Under the pieces are notes generated by a model, which saw only the letters and a list, made by a program, of their open reading frames with translations, searched no databases and had not been told where the DNA came from. A DNA stretch of 64,000 nucleotides from the NCBI GenBank assembly GCA_030681645.1, contig JAUXRX010000005.1:248001-312000 (forward strand), read 5' to 3'. This DNA is from Archangium sp. Its GTDB lineage: Bacteria > Myxococcota > Myxococcia > Myxococcales > Myxococcaceae. This document shows, piece by piece, positions 8,231-17,373 of this stretch; position 1 is the first letter of the stretch, and each line of letters opens with the position of its first letter. The translations under genes and the position numbers were made by a program.

Positions 8231-8683
8231 ATGACGCCTGCGCCAGCCCCGCGTGCCTCTTTCAGCAACGCCGATGGCCGCACCGTCATGCTCTCCGAGC
8301 TGCTGGGCCAGAGGACGATCGTCCTCTACTTCTATCCGAAGGACGACACGCCAGGCTGCACCGCCGAGGCGTGTATGTTCCGCGACCACTACGAGGACTT
8401 CAAGGACGCCGGGGCCGAGGTGGTTGGCGTCTCGTCCGACGACGGGGCGACCCACGACGCCTTCAAGGAGAGGCACCGACTCCCGTTCCTGTTGCTCACC
8501 GACCCGAAGGGCGAGGCTGCGAAAGCGTTCGGGGTGAAGAAGGTGTTCGGACTCCTGCCCGGCCGCGTGACGTTCGTGATCGACCGGGGCGGAATCATCC
8601 GCCATCGGTTCGATTCACAACTCAGGGTGCACAAGCACGTGGAGGAGGCGCTGGAGATCGTCCGCGCGCTCGAGGCCGGGTGA
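8231..8683 (+). CDS. bcp: Peroxiredoxin, BCP/PrxQ type
   Basis: This 150-residue thiol peroxidase presumably reduces hydroperoxides in the cytoplasm. The sequence has VLYFYPKDDTPGCTAEAC, with the peroxidatic Cys in TPGCT and the resolving Cys five residues later, as in PrxQ/BCP enzymes. A later RVTFVIDRGGIIRH matches the family's beta-strand that precedes the C-terminal helix. The ATG at 8231 gives a slightly shorter N-terminus than usual, without the typical G-x-x-A-P-D-F start; the frame is open upstream, so a truncated N-terminus is possible. It lies alone between the transposase remnant and the TetR gene. Confidence 0.85.
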   Translation: MTPAPAPRASFSNADGRTVMLSELLGQRTIVLYFYPKDDTPGCTAEACMFRDHYEDFKDAGAEVVGVSSDDGATHDAFKERHRLPFLLLTDPKGEAAKAFGVKKVFGLLPGRVTFVIDRGGIIRHRFDSQLRVHKHVEEALEIVRALEAG

Positions 8684-8730
8684 CCAGCAGCCCTACATCC
8701 GGCTTGCGTTCGAAGATCAGTTGCGCGGGC

Positions 8731-8750
8731 GTTAGTAATAGCTTACTAAC
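8731..8750. promoter_or_regulatory. Palindromic operator ahead of TetR/RND operon
   Basis: GTTAGTAATAGCTTACTAAC has 8-bp arms (GTTAGTAA/TTACTAAC) around a 4-bp centre and ends 8 bp before the GTG start of the TetR gene. The position fits autoregulation by that repressor. Confidence 0.65.
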
Positions 8751-8758
8751 CCCGAACC

Positions 8759-9379
8759 GTGGCCCGCCCCCGCCTGATCAGTGACGACCAGATTCTCGGC
8801 ATGATGCGAACCTGTGTCCTCGAGCACGGTCCTGCAGTCTCGCTCGACACCGTGGCAGAGCGGCTTCACGTAACGGGGCCCGCCCTGCTCAAGCGCTTTG
8901 GAACGCGAAAAGAGCTGCTGCTTCGTGCGCTTCGCCCGCCGGATGATCCTCCGATTCTGACTGACCTCGCGAGGGGGCCCGACTCGCGTTCGCTGGAAGA
9001 TCAACTCGTGAGCCACTTCTCCCGGGCCTGGGAGTTCTTTGCTGAGGTCATTCCGTGCATTTCAGCGCTGCGTGAGAGCGGCGTCACGCATCAGGAGATC
9101 ATGAACAACGGCACGATCGGCCCGGCGCGGCTGGTGAACGCAGTCACAGGGTGGCTCAAACAGGCGAAGAACCAGGGCCTCGTCGAGTCGAAGACGCTCG
9201 AGAGCGTCGCAACCGCGATGCTGGGGGCGCTGCAGGTGCGGGTGTTCACTGCGCACGTGCTCCGCGACCCTGAGTCTGCACGATCTCAACGGGAGTACAT
9301 CCGGGACATCGCCCGTCTGTTCGCCCGTGCGCTCCTTCCCCCCATGGGCTCGAAGCCGAGGGCAGCCCAGGCCCGCTGA
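8759..9379 (+). CDS. TetR-family regulator of adjacent RND pump
   Basis: This 206-residue protein has a GTG start directly downstream of a 20-bp palindrome. The N-terminal HTH is VSLDTVAERLHVTGPALLKRFGTRKELL, a TetR-type helix-turn-helix, and the variable ligand domain follows from ~residue 60. The three efflux genes start 80 bp downstream in the same direction, so it most likely represses itself and the pump until a ligand binds. No domain beyond TetR_N is recognisable and the ligand is unknown. Confidence 0.82.
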   Translation: MARPRLISDDQILGMMRTCVLEHGPAVSLDTVAERLHVTGPALLKRFGTRKELLLRALRPPDDPPILTDLARGPDSRSLEDQLVSHFSRAWEFFAEVIPCISALRESGVTHQEIMNNGTIGPARLVNAVTGWLKQAKNQGLVESKTLESVATAMLGALQVRVFTAHVLRDPESARSQREYIRDIARLFARALLPPMGSKPRAAQAR

Positions 9380-9459
9380 ATCGGAATTCCCCACTTCACC
9401 ATCAAGCGAAGCGACGCCGCGCGGATGATCCACGTTCGTTTCTTCAGAGGAATCACACC

Positions 9460-10530
9460 ATGCGTCGCACCGTCGTCCGGATCGCACTCCTGCTCGTCGC
9501 CGCCTGCCAAAAGCCGCCCGATTCCGAGGCGGGCTCCACGAAGCAGCCACTCATTGCCCTGCCTCCAGTGACGGTGGAGTTGGCCGAGGTGCTCCATCAG
9601 CAGATGCCCCGTTACCTCACCATCACGGGCAGCATTCTCCCCGACCGCCAATCAGAGGTGGCGGCCAACGTCGCGGGGAGGGTCACGGCCACGTACGTCG
9701 AGCGCGGAATGCCCGTCAGACAAGGGCAGGTGATCGCCGTGGTCGATTCGAAGGCTGCGGGGTTCCAGGCCGCGGCCGCGGTCGCCCAGTCACAAGCAGC
9801 GCAGACCCAGGTCTCGCTGGCCAAACAGGAGTGCGACCGGGCCGACACGCTCTTCGGTCAGGGCGCCATCGCAAAATCCGAATATGACCGCCTCAAGACG
9901 CAATGCACTGCGCAGCTCTATCAAGCCAACGCAGCCCAGGCGAATGCTGATCTGGCGGGGAAGCTCGCGGGCGACACCGTCATCCGTGCGCCGATCGACG
10001 GCATCATCGGCGAGCGGTACATCAACGTTGGGGAGTATGTGCAGCCTCCGACACGGGTCGCGAGTATCTACCTGATCGATCCGGTGCGCGTGTCCATCTC
10101 CGTTCCGGAGCCATCGGTGGCCCTGGTCAAGGAGGGGCAGACCCTCGACCTCGAGGTTTCCGCCTACCCGGACCAGCGTTTTCCAGCGACGGTGCGGTTC
10201 GTCAGCCCCAATCTCCGGGTCAACACCCGGGACTTGATCATCGAGGCTTCGGCCCGGAACCCGGGCAACCTCCTGCGACCCGGCATGTTTGCCATCTCGA
10301 GGCTCACCGTCGGAGAGGAGGCACAACCGACGGTGCCCGTGGCAGCCATCAAGATCGATGGGACGGTCAACCGGCTCTTCCTCTCCCGCAACGGCAAGGC
10401 TTTCGAGTTGGTCGTGCGCACCGGGGTTCAGAAGGACGGCCGCATCGCGGTGCTCGAGCCTCTGGCGGCTGGAGACAAAGTCATCATCAACCCACCACCC
10501 GGTCTCCAAGACGGCTCGTCGATCCAGTGA
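9460..10530 (+). CDS. RND efflux membrane-fusion lipoprotein
   Basis: This 356-residue periplasmic adaptor has a lipoprotein signal (LLLVAAC). A biotinyl-lipoyl-like half-motif (GRVTATYVERGMPVRQGQVI) is followed by a coiled-coil hairpin (~95-150), a second lipoyl half (TVIRAPIDGIIGERYINVGE) and beta-barrel segments. These are the hallmarks of HlyD/AcrA-type adaptors that link an inner-membrane RND pump to an outer-membrane channel. The RND gene starts nine bases after its stop, in one operon with the TetR gene. Confidence 0.9.
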   Translation: MRRTVVRIALLLVAACQKPPDSEAGSTKQPLIALPPVTVELAEVLHQQMPRYLTITGSILPDRQSEVAANVAGRVTATYVERGMPVRQGQVIAVVDSKAAGFQAAAAVAQSQAAQTQVSLAKQECDRADTLFGQGAIAKSEYDRLKTQCTAQLYQANAAQANADLAGKLAGDTVIRAPIDGIIGERYINVGEYVQPPTRVASIYLIDPVRVSISVPEPSVALVKEGQTLDLEVSAYPDQRFPATVRFVSPNLRVNTRDLIIEASARNPGNLLRPGMFAISRLTVGEEAQPTVPVAAIKIDGTVNRLFLSRNGKAFELVVRTGVQKDGRIAVLEPLAAGDKVIINPPPGLQDGSSIQ

Positions 10531-10539
10531 GGAGCGCAC

Positions 10540-13500
10540 ATGCAATGGCTCGCTGAGTTGTGTGTGAAGCGCCCGGTCTTCGCGACGGTGCTCTCGTTGG
10601 TCATCCTCGTCGTCGGCAGCGTCTTCTATGCGCAGCTGGGCGTCGATCAGTTCCCGAAGATCGACTTCCCCGTCATCGTCGTCACCACGATTCAGCTGGG
10701 CAGCTCGCCCGAGGACATGGAGCGCGACGTCTCTGAGCGCATCGAGGCGGCTGTCAACACCCTGTCGGGCGTCGATGAGCTTCGCTCACAGTCATCCGAA
10801 GGGGTGTCCTCCGTCATCATTCAGTTCAACCTCGAAAAGAACGTCGACGTCGCAGCCCAGGAGGTGCAGCAGAAGATCAACATCACGATGCCCGAGTTGC
10901 CCCGCGGCATCGACCCGCCCGTCGTGATGAAGTTCGACCCCGACGCACAGCCGATCCTCTACGTGGCGCTGCGCGCAAAGGGGAAGGACGTCAAAGAGAT
11001 CACCGACCTCGCAGATCGCGTCGTGCGCCGCCGCCTCGAGACCGTGAGCGGTATCGGGCAGGCCCAGATCATCGGAGGCCGAAAGCGTCAGGTGAACGTG
11101 CTGGTCGATCCGGTGAAGCTCAAAGGGCTCGGGGTCAGCCCGCTCGAGGTGGCCGGAGCCATCAACGCCCAGAACATCACCCTGCCCGGAGGGCGCATCG
11201 ACGCCAGCCGCGACTACCTCACCGTTCGGGTGCAGGGCCGCGTCGCGAGCCTCGACGAGCTCCGCGCGATCATCGTGCGCGATCAGACCGGGCGCTCGAT
11301 TCGGCTCGACGAGCTGGCCACCATCGAGGACGGGGTTGAAGACGCCTCGACCACCGCGATGTGGAACGGTGAGCGCACCGTTCTGGTTTCATTGCGAAAA
11401 CAATCGGGCACCAACACGGTCGCTGTTGCCGACGCGGCGAGGGCACGCCTGCTGGACATCCAGAAGGAACTCCCCGCGGGCTACACGCTCGAGGTGCAGC
11501 GCGACAGCTCAGCCGTGATCAAGACCGCTTCTGAAGCGGTCAAGGAGCACCTCGTTCTCGGGGCGCTGTTCGCGGCCATCGTCGTGCTCCTGTTCCTGGG
11601 AAACCTGCGCAGCACCATCATCGCCGCGCTGGCCATCCCCACGTCCATCATCGGGACCTTCGCGTTGATGAAGATCCAGGGCTACACGCTGAACTCGATC
11701 ACGCTGCTGGCGCTCGCCCTCGCGGTGGGCATCGTCATCGACGACGCCATCGTCGTCCTGGAGAACATCTTTCGACGGGTGGAGGACCACGGCGATGCGC
11801 CGATGGAGGCGGCTGTGCAGGGGACCAGGGAGATCGGCCTCGCGGTGCTCTCATCGACCCTTTCCCTCATCGCCGTGTTCCTGCCCATCGCGTTCATTGG
11901 AGGCATCCCCAGCCGCTTCCTGGGACCGTTCGGCGTGACGATGTCGTTCTCGATCATCGTGTCACTCTTCGTCAGCTTCACGTTGACGCCGATGCTGGCC
12001 AGCCGCTGGCTCAAGCCGCACAAGAAGACCGATCAGAAGCCGATTCTCGAGCGCCTGGTCGACGTCTTCTACCGGCCTATCGAACGGGCCTACGTCGGGT
12101 TGCTCGGGTTCTCGATGAATCACCGCTGGGTGATCGGCCTGGCGGCCCTCGCGGCCCTCGTGGCCATCTATCCCCTGGGAAAGGTCGCGAAGAAGGGTTT
12201 CCTGCCGGTGGACGACCGCGCGCAGTTCGAGGTGCTGGTGCGACTCCCCGAAGGGCGAAGCGTGGCCAGCACCGAACTCGTGGGTGAGCGCGTGGCCCGC
12301 ATCATTCGGGATCTCCCGGAAGTCACCGCCACCCTGCTGACGATCGGCGACGACGTCGCTCGCACGCCCAATCAGGCACGCATCTACGTGAAGATGGTGC
12401 CTCCCGACCAACGGAAGATCACCCAGGACGCCATGAAGAACCTGGTGCGCCAGAGCATTCTTCCGACCCTCCCGCCTGACCTGCGGGTCACGGTCGCCGA
12501 CGTGAACGAATTCGGTGGAGGGATGGCGAGCGCGCGCATTCAGTTCCTCCTCGCCGGGCCGGACCTCAAGGTCCTCGAGAAGGCGAACGCGACGATTCTC
12601 GCGCGACTCCACAAGGAGGCGACAGGCGCGGTCGACATCGACTCGACGATGGTCGTGGGCAAGCCGGAGCTGGGCATGCACGTGGACCGCGAGCGTGCTG
12701 CAGACCTGGGCGTTCAGGTCATCGACGTGGCGCAGGCGCTGCAGTACCTGGTCGCCGGCCAGAAGGTGTCCTCGTTCTCCGAGGGTGGAGAGCAGTACGA
12801 CATCAGAATGCGGGCCACCCCTGAGTACCGCACGAATGAAGAGGCGCTCCGGCTGATCACGGTGCCGTCGCGCAAGGTGGGCCTCGTGACCCTCGCCGAC
12901 GTGGTGAAGATGGTCCCGGGCACGGGACCGGCCACCATCTCGCGCTACCAGCGCGAGCGGCAGATCACCTTCATGGCCAACGCGGGTCCAGGCTACGGGG
13001 ACAACGACGTGGGCGACAAGGTGAAGGCGATCCTCGAGGAAGAGGCCGCGAAGCTGCCGCCCGGCTTTGCGGCAAAGCCCATCGGTCAGACGAAGATCAT
13101 GAAGGAAGTCTTTCTGTCCTTCGCCCTGGGGCTGCTGGCGTCCTTCGTCTTCATGTACTTGATTCTGGCGGCCCAATTCGAGTCATGGCTGCATCCAGTG
13201 ACGATCCTCGTTTCGTTGCCGCTGACGCTGCCGTTCGCGATCGCTTCGATCATCCTCTTCGACCAGGCCATCGACCTGTACAGCTTTCTGGGGATTTTCG
13301 TCCTCTTCGGCGTGGTGAAGAAGAACGCGATTCTCCAGATCGATCACACCAATCAACTTCGCGAGCAGGGCTTGTCCCGCATCGACGCGATCATGAAGGC
13401 CAACAAACATCGCCTGAGGCCCATCCTCATGACCACCTTCGCCTTCGTGGCAGGGATGGTACCGCTCGTCACGGCGCAGGGTGTGGGGTCGGGCTTTTCT

Positions 13501-13686
13501 CGAGCCACGGCCGGCGTGGTGGTTGGTGGCCAGGTGCTTTCGCTGGTGTTGACGCTGCTCGCCGTTCCAGTCGTGTATTCGTTCTTTGATGACATCTCCC
13601 AGTTCTTCGGCGGCACTCGGCGGGTCGAGGTTCCAGAACGGCCCGCCGCCGCACAGCCGGTCGTAGCGATGGAGGAGGGCAAGTGA
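10540..13686 (+). CDS. RND multidrug efflux permease (HAE1/AcrB type)
   Basis: This 1048-residue permease has the full family length. Transmembrane 1 is KRPVFATVLSLVILVVGSVF. The two large periplasmic loops alternate with two blocks of membrane segments, and GIVIDDAIVVLENIFRRVED carries the conserved acidic pair of TM4 used for proton relay. LILAAQFESWLHPVTIL marks the second half. It exports small hydrophobic compounds using proton motive force; the substrate is unknown. Its last codons overlap the GTG start of the channel gene. Confidence 0.95.
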   Translation: MQWLAELCVKRPVFATVLSLVILVVGSVFYAQLGVDQFPKIDFPVIVVTTIQLGSSPEDMERDVSERIEAAVNTLSGVDELRSQSSEGVSSVIIQFNLEKNVDVAAQEVQQKINITMPELPRGIDPPVVMKFDPDAQPILYVALRAKGKDVKEITDLADRVVRRRLETVSGIGQAQIIGGRKRQVNVLVDPVKLKGLGVSPLEVAGAINAQNITLPGGRIDASRDYLTVRVQGRVASLDELRAIIVRDQTGRSIRLDELATIEDGVEDASTTAMWNGERTVLVSLRKQSGTNTVAVADAARARLLDIQKELPAGYTLEVQRDSSAVIKTASEAVKEHLVLGALFAAIVVLLFLGNLRSTIIAALAIPTSIIGTFALMKIQGYTLNSITLLALALAVGIVIDDAIVVLENIFRRVEDHGDAPMEAAVQGTREIGLAVLSSTLSLIAVFLPIAFIGGIPSRFLGPFGVTMSFSIIVSLFVSFTLTPMLASRWLKPHKKTDQKPILERLVDVFYRPIERAYVGLLGFSMNHRWVIGLAALAALVAIYPLGKVAKKGFLPVDDRAQFEVLVRLPEGRSVASTELVGERVARIIRDLPEVTATLLTIGDDVARTPNQARIYVKMVPPDQRKITQDAMKNLVRQSILPTLPPDLRVTVADVNEFGGGMASARIQFLLAGPDLKVLEKANATILARLHKEATGAVDIDSTMVVGKPELGMHVDRERAADLGVQVIDVAQALQYLVAGQKVSSFSEGGEQYDIRMRATPEYRTNEEALRLITVPSRKVGLVTLADVVKMVPGTGPATISRYQRERQITFMANAGPGYGDNDVGDKVKAILEEEAAKLPPGFAAKPIGQTKIMKEVFLSFALGLLASFVFMYLILAAQFESWLHPVTILVSLPLTLPFAIASIILFDQAIDLYSFLGIFVLFGVVKKNAILQIDHTNQLREQGLSRIDAIMKANKHRLRPILMTTFAFVAGMVPLVTAQGVGSGFSRATAGVVVGGQVLSLVLTLLAVPVVYSFFDDISQFFGGTRRVEVPERPAAAQPVVAMEEGK

Positions 13687-15044
13687 TCCGAGTCACGACG
13701 TTGGGGCTGCTGGTGCTGGCATCAAGTGCGCTGGGGCAGAGCACGGGATTGCGGCAATTCCTCGAGGCTGCTGACACGCAGAACATCGACCGGCGCATCT
13801 CAGCGCAGCAGCGGGAAAAGGCGGCGGCCGACTTTCGCGTCGCGTGGACCAGCCTGCTGCCCTCGCTGACCGCGAGCGGTGGGTGGACCCACAACGAAGC
13901 AACTGCGGAGATCGCCTTCCCGACGTTCGTGAACCCTGCAGAGAACATGGGGCAGTTCCTCAAGGCGTGTCAGGAGGACTCCGACTGCGACGGTAATCAG
14001 ATTTGCTCGTCGAACCACCTGTGCTCGTCGAAGACCGTCATCGTCCCCAGTGATCAGCTGGATGCCGTGCTGCGCTTCGAGCTTCCACTGGTCGATACGG
14101 GCCGCTGGTTCCGCACGCTCGCGGCGTCCTCGGGACAGTCGAGCGCTGAGCATCGCGAGCAGATGACGCGCGACTTCGTCAGGCGGCAGGTCGCGGGCGC
14201 CTACTACGGCTACGCTGCGGCCCTCGCCGTGCGCGAGTCTGCCAGGAAATCGAGCGGCGTCGCCGAGGCCCAGCTCAAGCTGATGGAGATCCGCGCGGGG
14301 GCCGGCGCAGGAACTGAGCTCGACCTGCTGCGTGCGAAGGCCGAGGTGCAGCGCACCCGTCAGCTGGTCGCCGACACCGAGTCGCTCGTCGCGACGACGC
14401 GGCGCTCGTTGCAGACGGTCAGTGGGTTGCAGCCGCCTGAAGTCGTGGCGCTACCCGACGACGACACGCGGCCGGAGCCCGGCTTCGAAGAGCTCGAGGG
14501 GCGAGTGGAGGGGCTGCCGACCGTGATGGCGGCGGACGAAGATGCGATGGCGGCGAGCCGGATGGCCACGGCCTCGCGCCTCGCGTGGGTCCCCCTCATC
14601 AACGGGCAGTTCACGCAGCGCTTCACGAACGCGACCGGCTTCCAGGGCAAAGCCGCGGTCTACAGCCTGGGGATCAACTTCGTCTGGCGGCTCGATGTGC
14701 CGACGTTCATGAACTTCGCCTCACAGCGCGCGATCGAGTCAACGGCGAACCTCGCTGCGGAGCGCGCGAGGCTCCAGTCGAAAGATCAGATTCACTCCGA
14801 TTGGCAGCGTCTGACGGCGGCGCTCATCAAGATTGTCGCGGCGCAAGCTCAGGTGCAGGCCGCAGCACGCGCGGCGCAGGTGGCCAGAGACAGGTACGCC
14901 GCTGGCGCCAGCACGCAGGTCGACGTGATTCAGGCAGAGCGCGATCTCTTCTCTGCCGAGGTCGGCCAAATCCAGGCGCGCACCGAGCTCGCTTCTGCGC
15001 GCGCTTCACTCCACATCAGCGCCGGCCTTCCTTTCAGCGGCTGA
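13683..15044 (+). CDS. TolC-type outer-membrane channel with Cys-rich insert
   Basis: This 453-residue protein starts at a GTG overlapping the RND stop. A signal peptide ends near SSALGQS. The two-fold repeated coiled-coil architecture of outer-membrane efflux proteins is visible; the second repeat ends with AGASTQVDVIQAERDLFSAE. Residues ~98-118 carry an unusual insert with five cysteines (CQEDSDCDGNQICSSNHLC), a spacing found in Myxococcota lipoproteins but not in ordinary TolC proteins. It completes the tripartite pump of this operon. Confidence 0.88.
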   Translation: MIRVTTLGLLVLASSALGQSTGLRQFLEAADTQNIDRRISAQQREKAAADFRVAWTSLLPSLTASGGWTHNEATAEIAFPTFVNPAENMGQFLKACQEDSDCDGNQICSSNHLCSSKTVIVPSDQLDAVLRFELPLVDTGRWFRTLAASSGQSSAEHREQMTRDFVRRQVAGAYYGYAAALAVRESARKSSGVAEAQLKLMEIRAGAGAGTELDLLRAKAEVQRTRQLVADTESLVATTRRSLQTVSGLQPPEVVALPDDDTRPEPGFEELEGRVEGLPTVMAADEDAMAASRMATASRLAWVPLINGQFTQRFTNATGFQGKAAVYSLGINFVWRLDVPTFMNFASQRAIESTANLAAERARLQSKDQIHSDWQRLTAALIKIVAAQAQVQAAARAAQVARDRYAAGASTQVDVIQAERDLFSAEVGQIQARTELASARASLHISAGLPFSG

Positions 15045-15064
15045 GGGACCGCCGGGCCCTCAGC
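15040..15064. terminator. Inverted repeat between convergent TolC and P450 genes
   Basis: GCTGAGGG (15040-15047) pairs with CCCTCAGC (15057-15064) over a 9-base loop. It spans both stop codons of the converging genes. There is no U-tract, so it is a possible bidirectional terminator only. Confidence 0.45.
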
Positions 15065-16310
15065 GGACGGGCTCCAACGCGACAGGCATGGTCGAAAAGC
15101 CACGAAGAAGGGCGCTGTCGATGCGCTTCGCCGTGCCTACCGGCCGCATTCGCTGAGTGCGCTCCAACAGGACTTCGCAGGCAATGCGTGCCTCCATGCG
15201 TGCCAGCGGAGCCCCCAAGCAGAGATGAATGCCTGCACCGAACCCGAGGTGCTCCTTGCGCGGCCTTTCTGGGTCAAACTCATCGGGCGCTGAAAACTGA
15301 CGCTCGTCGCGGTTTGCTGAGGCGAAGAGCACCATCACCGGGGCGTGGGCCGGGATGGTCGTGCCGCCGATCTCCACCGCCCGCGTAGTGCTTCGAAACA
15401 GCCCCTGGAGCGGGGCATCGTACCTGAGCACTTCCTCCACGATGCACGGGGCCAGAGATGGGTCGTCGCGCAGGCGGTCGCAGAGGTGCGGCCTGGGGAA
15501 GAGCGCCGCGGCGCCGTTGCAGATGAGGTTCGTAGTCGTTTCGTTCCCGGCGATGAGGAGGAGGATGCACAGGAAGACGACTTCGGTGGCGTCGAGCTCT
15601 TCGGCACCGTCGTTGGCCACGAGGCGAGAGATCAGGTCCTCTCGAGGGTTCGATCTTCGCTCCTCGACGATTTCGGTGAAGAACATGAACATCTCCGCCA
15701 TCGCCGTCGCAGCATCGTCGCTTGGCTGCATGCTGGCCGAGAGTGCGCCGACGGTCGCGTCGGACCATCGTTTGAAGTCGTTGCGGCGCTCACTAGGGAT
15801 TCCGAGCATCTCGGCGATCACCACGACAGGGAGTGGAGTCGCCAGGTGCTTCACCAGGTCGGCTGAACCGTCGACGCTTGCCACGAGCAGGTCGTCGACC
15901 ATGCTCTCGCAGATTTTGCGGATCCGAGGCTCGAGCTGCTGAATGTCGCGAGGGGTGAAGCCCCTGTTGGCCAACCTTCGGAGCCGGGTGTGGTCGGGAG
16001 GATCACTCGCGATGAGCAACCGGAGGCTGGACAGGTCGTCGAAGCCGATCATGCCCCCAAACCCGGTCTGCCGGCTGCGCATGAGGTCTCGCATGGGCCC
16101 GGGCGGGCCGCCCCCCAGAAGGAGCCCCATTCCCGAGGCGGACGAGAATGTCGCGGGGTCGCGGAGGGCAGCCACGACGTCTGCATGGCGGCTCAACACC
16201 CATAGGTCCAGCCGCTCCACCCGAGCAACCGGCGTCTCCTCGCGAAGCCGCGCGTAGAAAGGGTATGGGTCGTTGATGACGGCGGGATCGAAAGGGTCGT
16301 AGGTATGCAT
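15060..16310 (-). CDS. Cytochrome P450
   Basis: This 416-residue soluble bacterial P450 is intact. It has the I-helix motif AGNETTTN, the ExxR motif in EEVLRYDAPLQG and the heme loop FGAGIHLCLGAPLAR with the Cys ligand. It would hydroxylate a small hydrophobic substrate using separate redox partners, none of which is encoded nearby. The ATG start follows a GGGGAAG ribosome-binding site. It lies downstream of a small ORF and divergent from a TetR gene. A second, broken copy of a close relative lies at 53782-53847 (C-terminus) and 56487-56689 (N-terminus). Confidence 0.95.
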   Translation of the reverse strand: MHTYDPFDPAVINDPYPFYARLREETPVARVERLDLWVLSRHADVVAALRDPATFSSASGMGLLLGGGPPGPMRDLMRSRQTGFGGMIGFDDLSSLRLLIASDPPDHTRLRRLANRGFTPRDIQQLEPRIRKICESMVDDLLVASVDGSADLVKHLATPLPVVVIAEMLGIPSERRNDFKRWSDATVGALSASMQPSDDAATAMAEMFMFFTEIVEERRSNPREDLISRLVANDGAEELDATEVVFLCILLLIAGNETTTNLICNGAAALFPRPHLCDRLRDDPSLAPCIVEEVLRYDAPLQGLFRSTTRAVEIGGTTIPAHAPVMVLFASANRDERQFSAPDEFDPERPRKEHLGFGAGIHLCLGAPLARMEARIACEVLLERTQRMRPVGTAKRIDSALLRGFSTMPVALEPVR

Positions 16311-16334
16311 GTGATCTTCCCCGGCCGTGTTGAA

Positions 16335-16619
16335 TTACTCGGCTGCGAAGGCAGCAAGCAGCAGCTGCGCATTCGGGGCCAGTGGTTTGACGAGGACGCT
16401 GGCCGGGCCGATCCCGAGAGAAGGTCCGCCCTCGACGATGCACTCGAGCTCCAGCTCAGCGCCAGAGATCGGATGCACCAGCACGAGCGCGATCTTCTCA
16501 TGCCAGTCGAACGTCGCGTCGCCGACGATCGATAGCCCAAATGCCGCCGCGGACGAGATCTCCCGGCGCATGCTCACGACGTCAGCGAACCGATGGGCGA
16601 CACGTTTCATGGGGGTCAT
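16335..16619 (-). CDS. Small protein, weakly PilZ-like
   Basis: This 94-residue protein has an ATG start with a GGAG eight bases upstream; longer starts exist at 16649 (GTG). The pattern of an Arg-rich front (RVAHRFADVVSMRR), a middle ALVLVHPISGAELELECIV and an end SVLVKPLAPNAQLLLAAF recalls a PilZ domain, but the RxxxR and D/NxSxxG c-di-GMP motifs are not clear. It is encoded 24 bp upstream of the P450 on the same strand. Function not known. Confidence 0.45.
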   Translation of the reverse strand: MTPMKRVAHRFADVVSMRREISSAAAFGLSIVGDATFDWHEKIALVLVHPISGAELELECIVEGGPSLGIGPASVLVKPLAPNAQLLLAAFAAE

Positions 16620-16710
16620 GGGGGCTCCGAGACAGGGCGTAGAACGCACGATATATCTGGGCTAACATACAGGTGGATATCGCGAATGACAATTCGGAGT
16701 CCTCGAGTTC

Positions 16711-17370
16711 ATGAAAGCCCGACCAGAAAGACCAGCAAGACGAGAGCGAGTGCACGCCAGAACGAAGGAGGACATCATCGCCTCCGCGGCGCGGGTATTT
16801 GCACGCGATGGGTTCAGCGGTTCGACGATGGAAGCGATCGCACGTGAAGCCGACTACACGGCGCCTGCGCTCTACACGTACTTCAAGAGCAAGGACGAGA
16901 TCTTCGCGAGCCTGGTCGAGGCGCTCACCGAAGAGTTTCTCGGGGTCTTCGAGGAGCCCACGCTCAGTGGCATCACCTTCGTTCAGCGGCTCGAGTTGCT
17001 GCTCGGGTTGCTCTTCGGCCTCGCTGAACGCCGACGGGAAGCGTTCGTGGTGTTCTTCTCACTGACGACGAACCAGGATCTTCTCCCGAGGAAGAGAGGG
17101 GACCAGCCCCGCGTTCCTGGATACCTCCTCCTGTTGGAGCGGACAGCGGCGTGGTTCGAACAGTTCGCGCCGAAGCCCATGCTCGCGCGCCACCCCGCCA
17201 GCGAACTCGCTCAGTTCCTGTTCGGCGTCTGCAACGCCTTCTTCATGGGTTGGCTCAGCCCGGAGAACGAGGCAACACCACTCGCGAAGCGAAGCAAGCT
17301 GGTCCTGAAGCTCTTCCTGAGCGGGGCGGGCAACCCCAGCGCGACGGTGGTGCCGGTGGGCGACCGGTGA
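16711..17370 (+). CDS. TetR-family regulator
   Basis: This 219-residue protein begins with a basic tail and the segment DIIASAARVFARDGFSGSTM, followed by the recognition region AREADYTAPALYTYFKSKDEI, which is a complete TetR_N domain. The C-terminal domain is all-helical. It is divergent from the small ORF/P450 pair across ~90 bp and followed three bases later by a DUF4388-like gene. Repression of the P450 unit is the likely role. No symmetric operator is convincing in the gap; the best is a 6-bp pair CGATAT/ATATCG at 16649 and 16677. Confidence 0.82.
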   Translation: MKARPERPARRERVHARTKEDIIASAARVFARDGFSGSTMEAIAREADYTAPALYTYFKSKDEIFASLVEALTEEFLGVFEEPTLSGITFVQRLELLLGLLFGLAERRREAFVVFFSLTTNQDLLPRKRGDQPRVPGYLLLLERTAAWFEQFAPKPMLARHPASELAQFLFGVCNAFFMGWLSPENEATPLAKRSKLVLKLFLSGAGNPSATVVPVGDR

Positions 17371-17373
17371 ATC

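Noticed and set aside
16649..16682. CGATAT...ATATCG as operator for the TetR at 16711
   Set aside because: Six-bp arms 22 bp apart are expected by chance at this scale; no supporting second copy.
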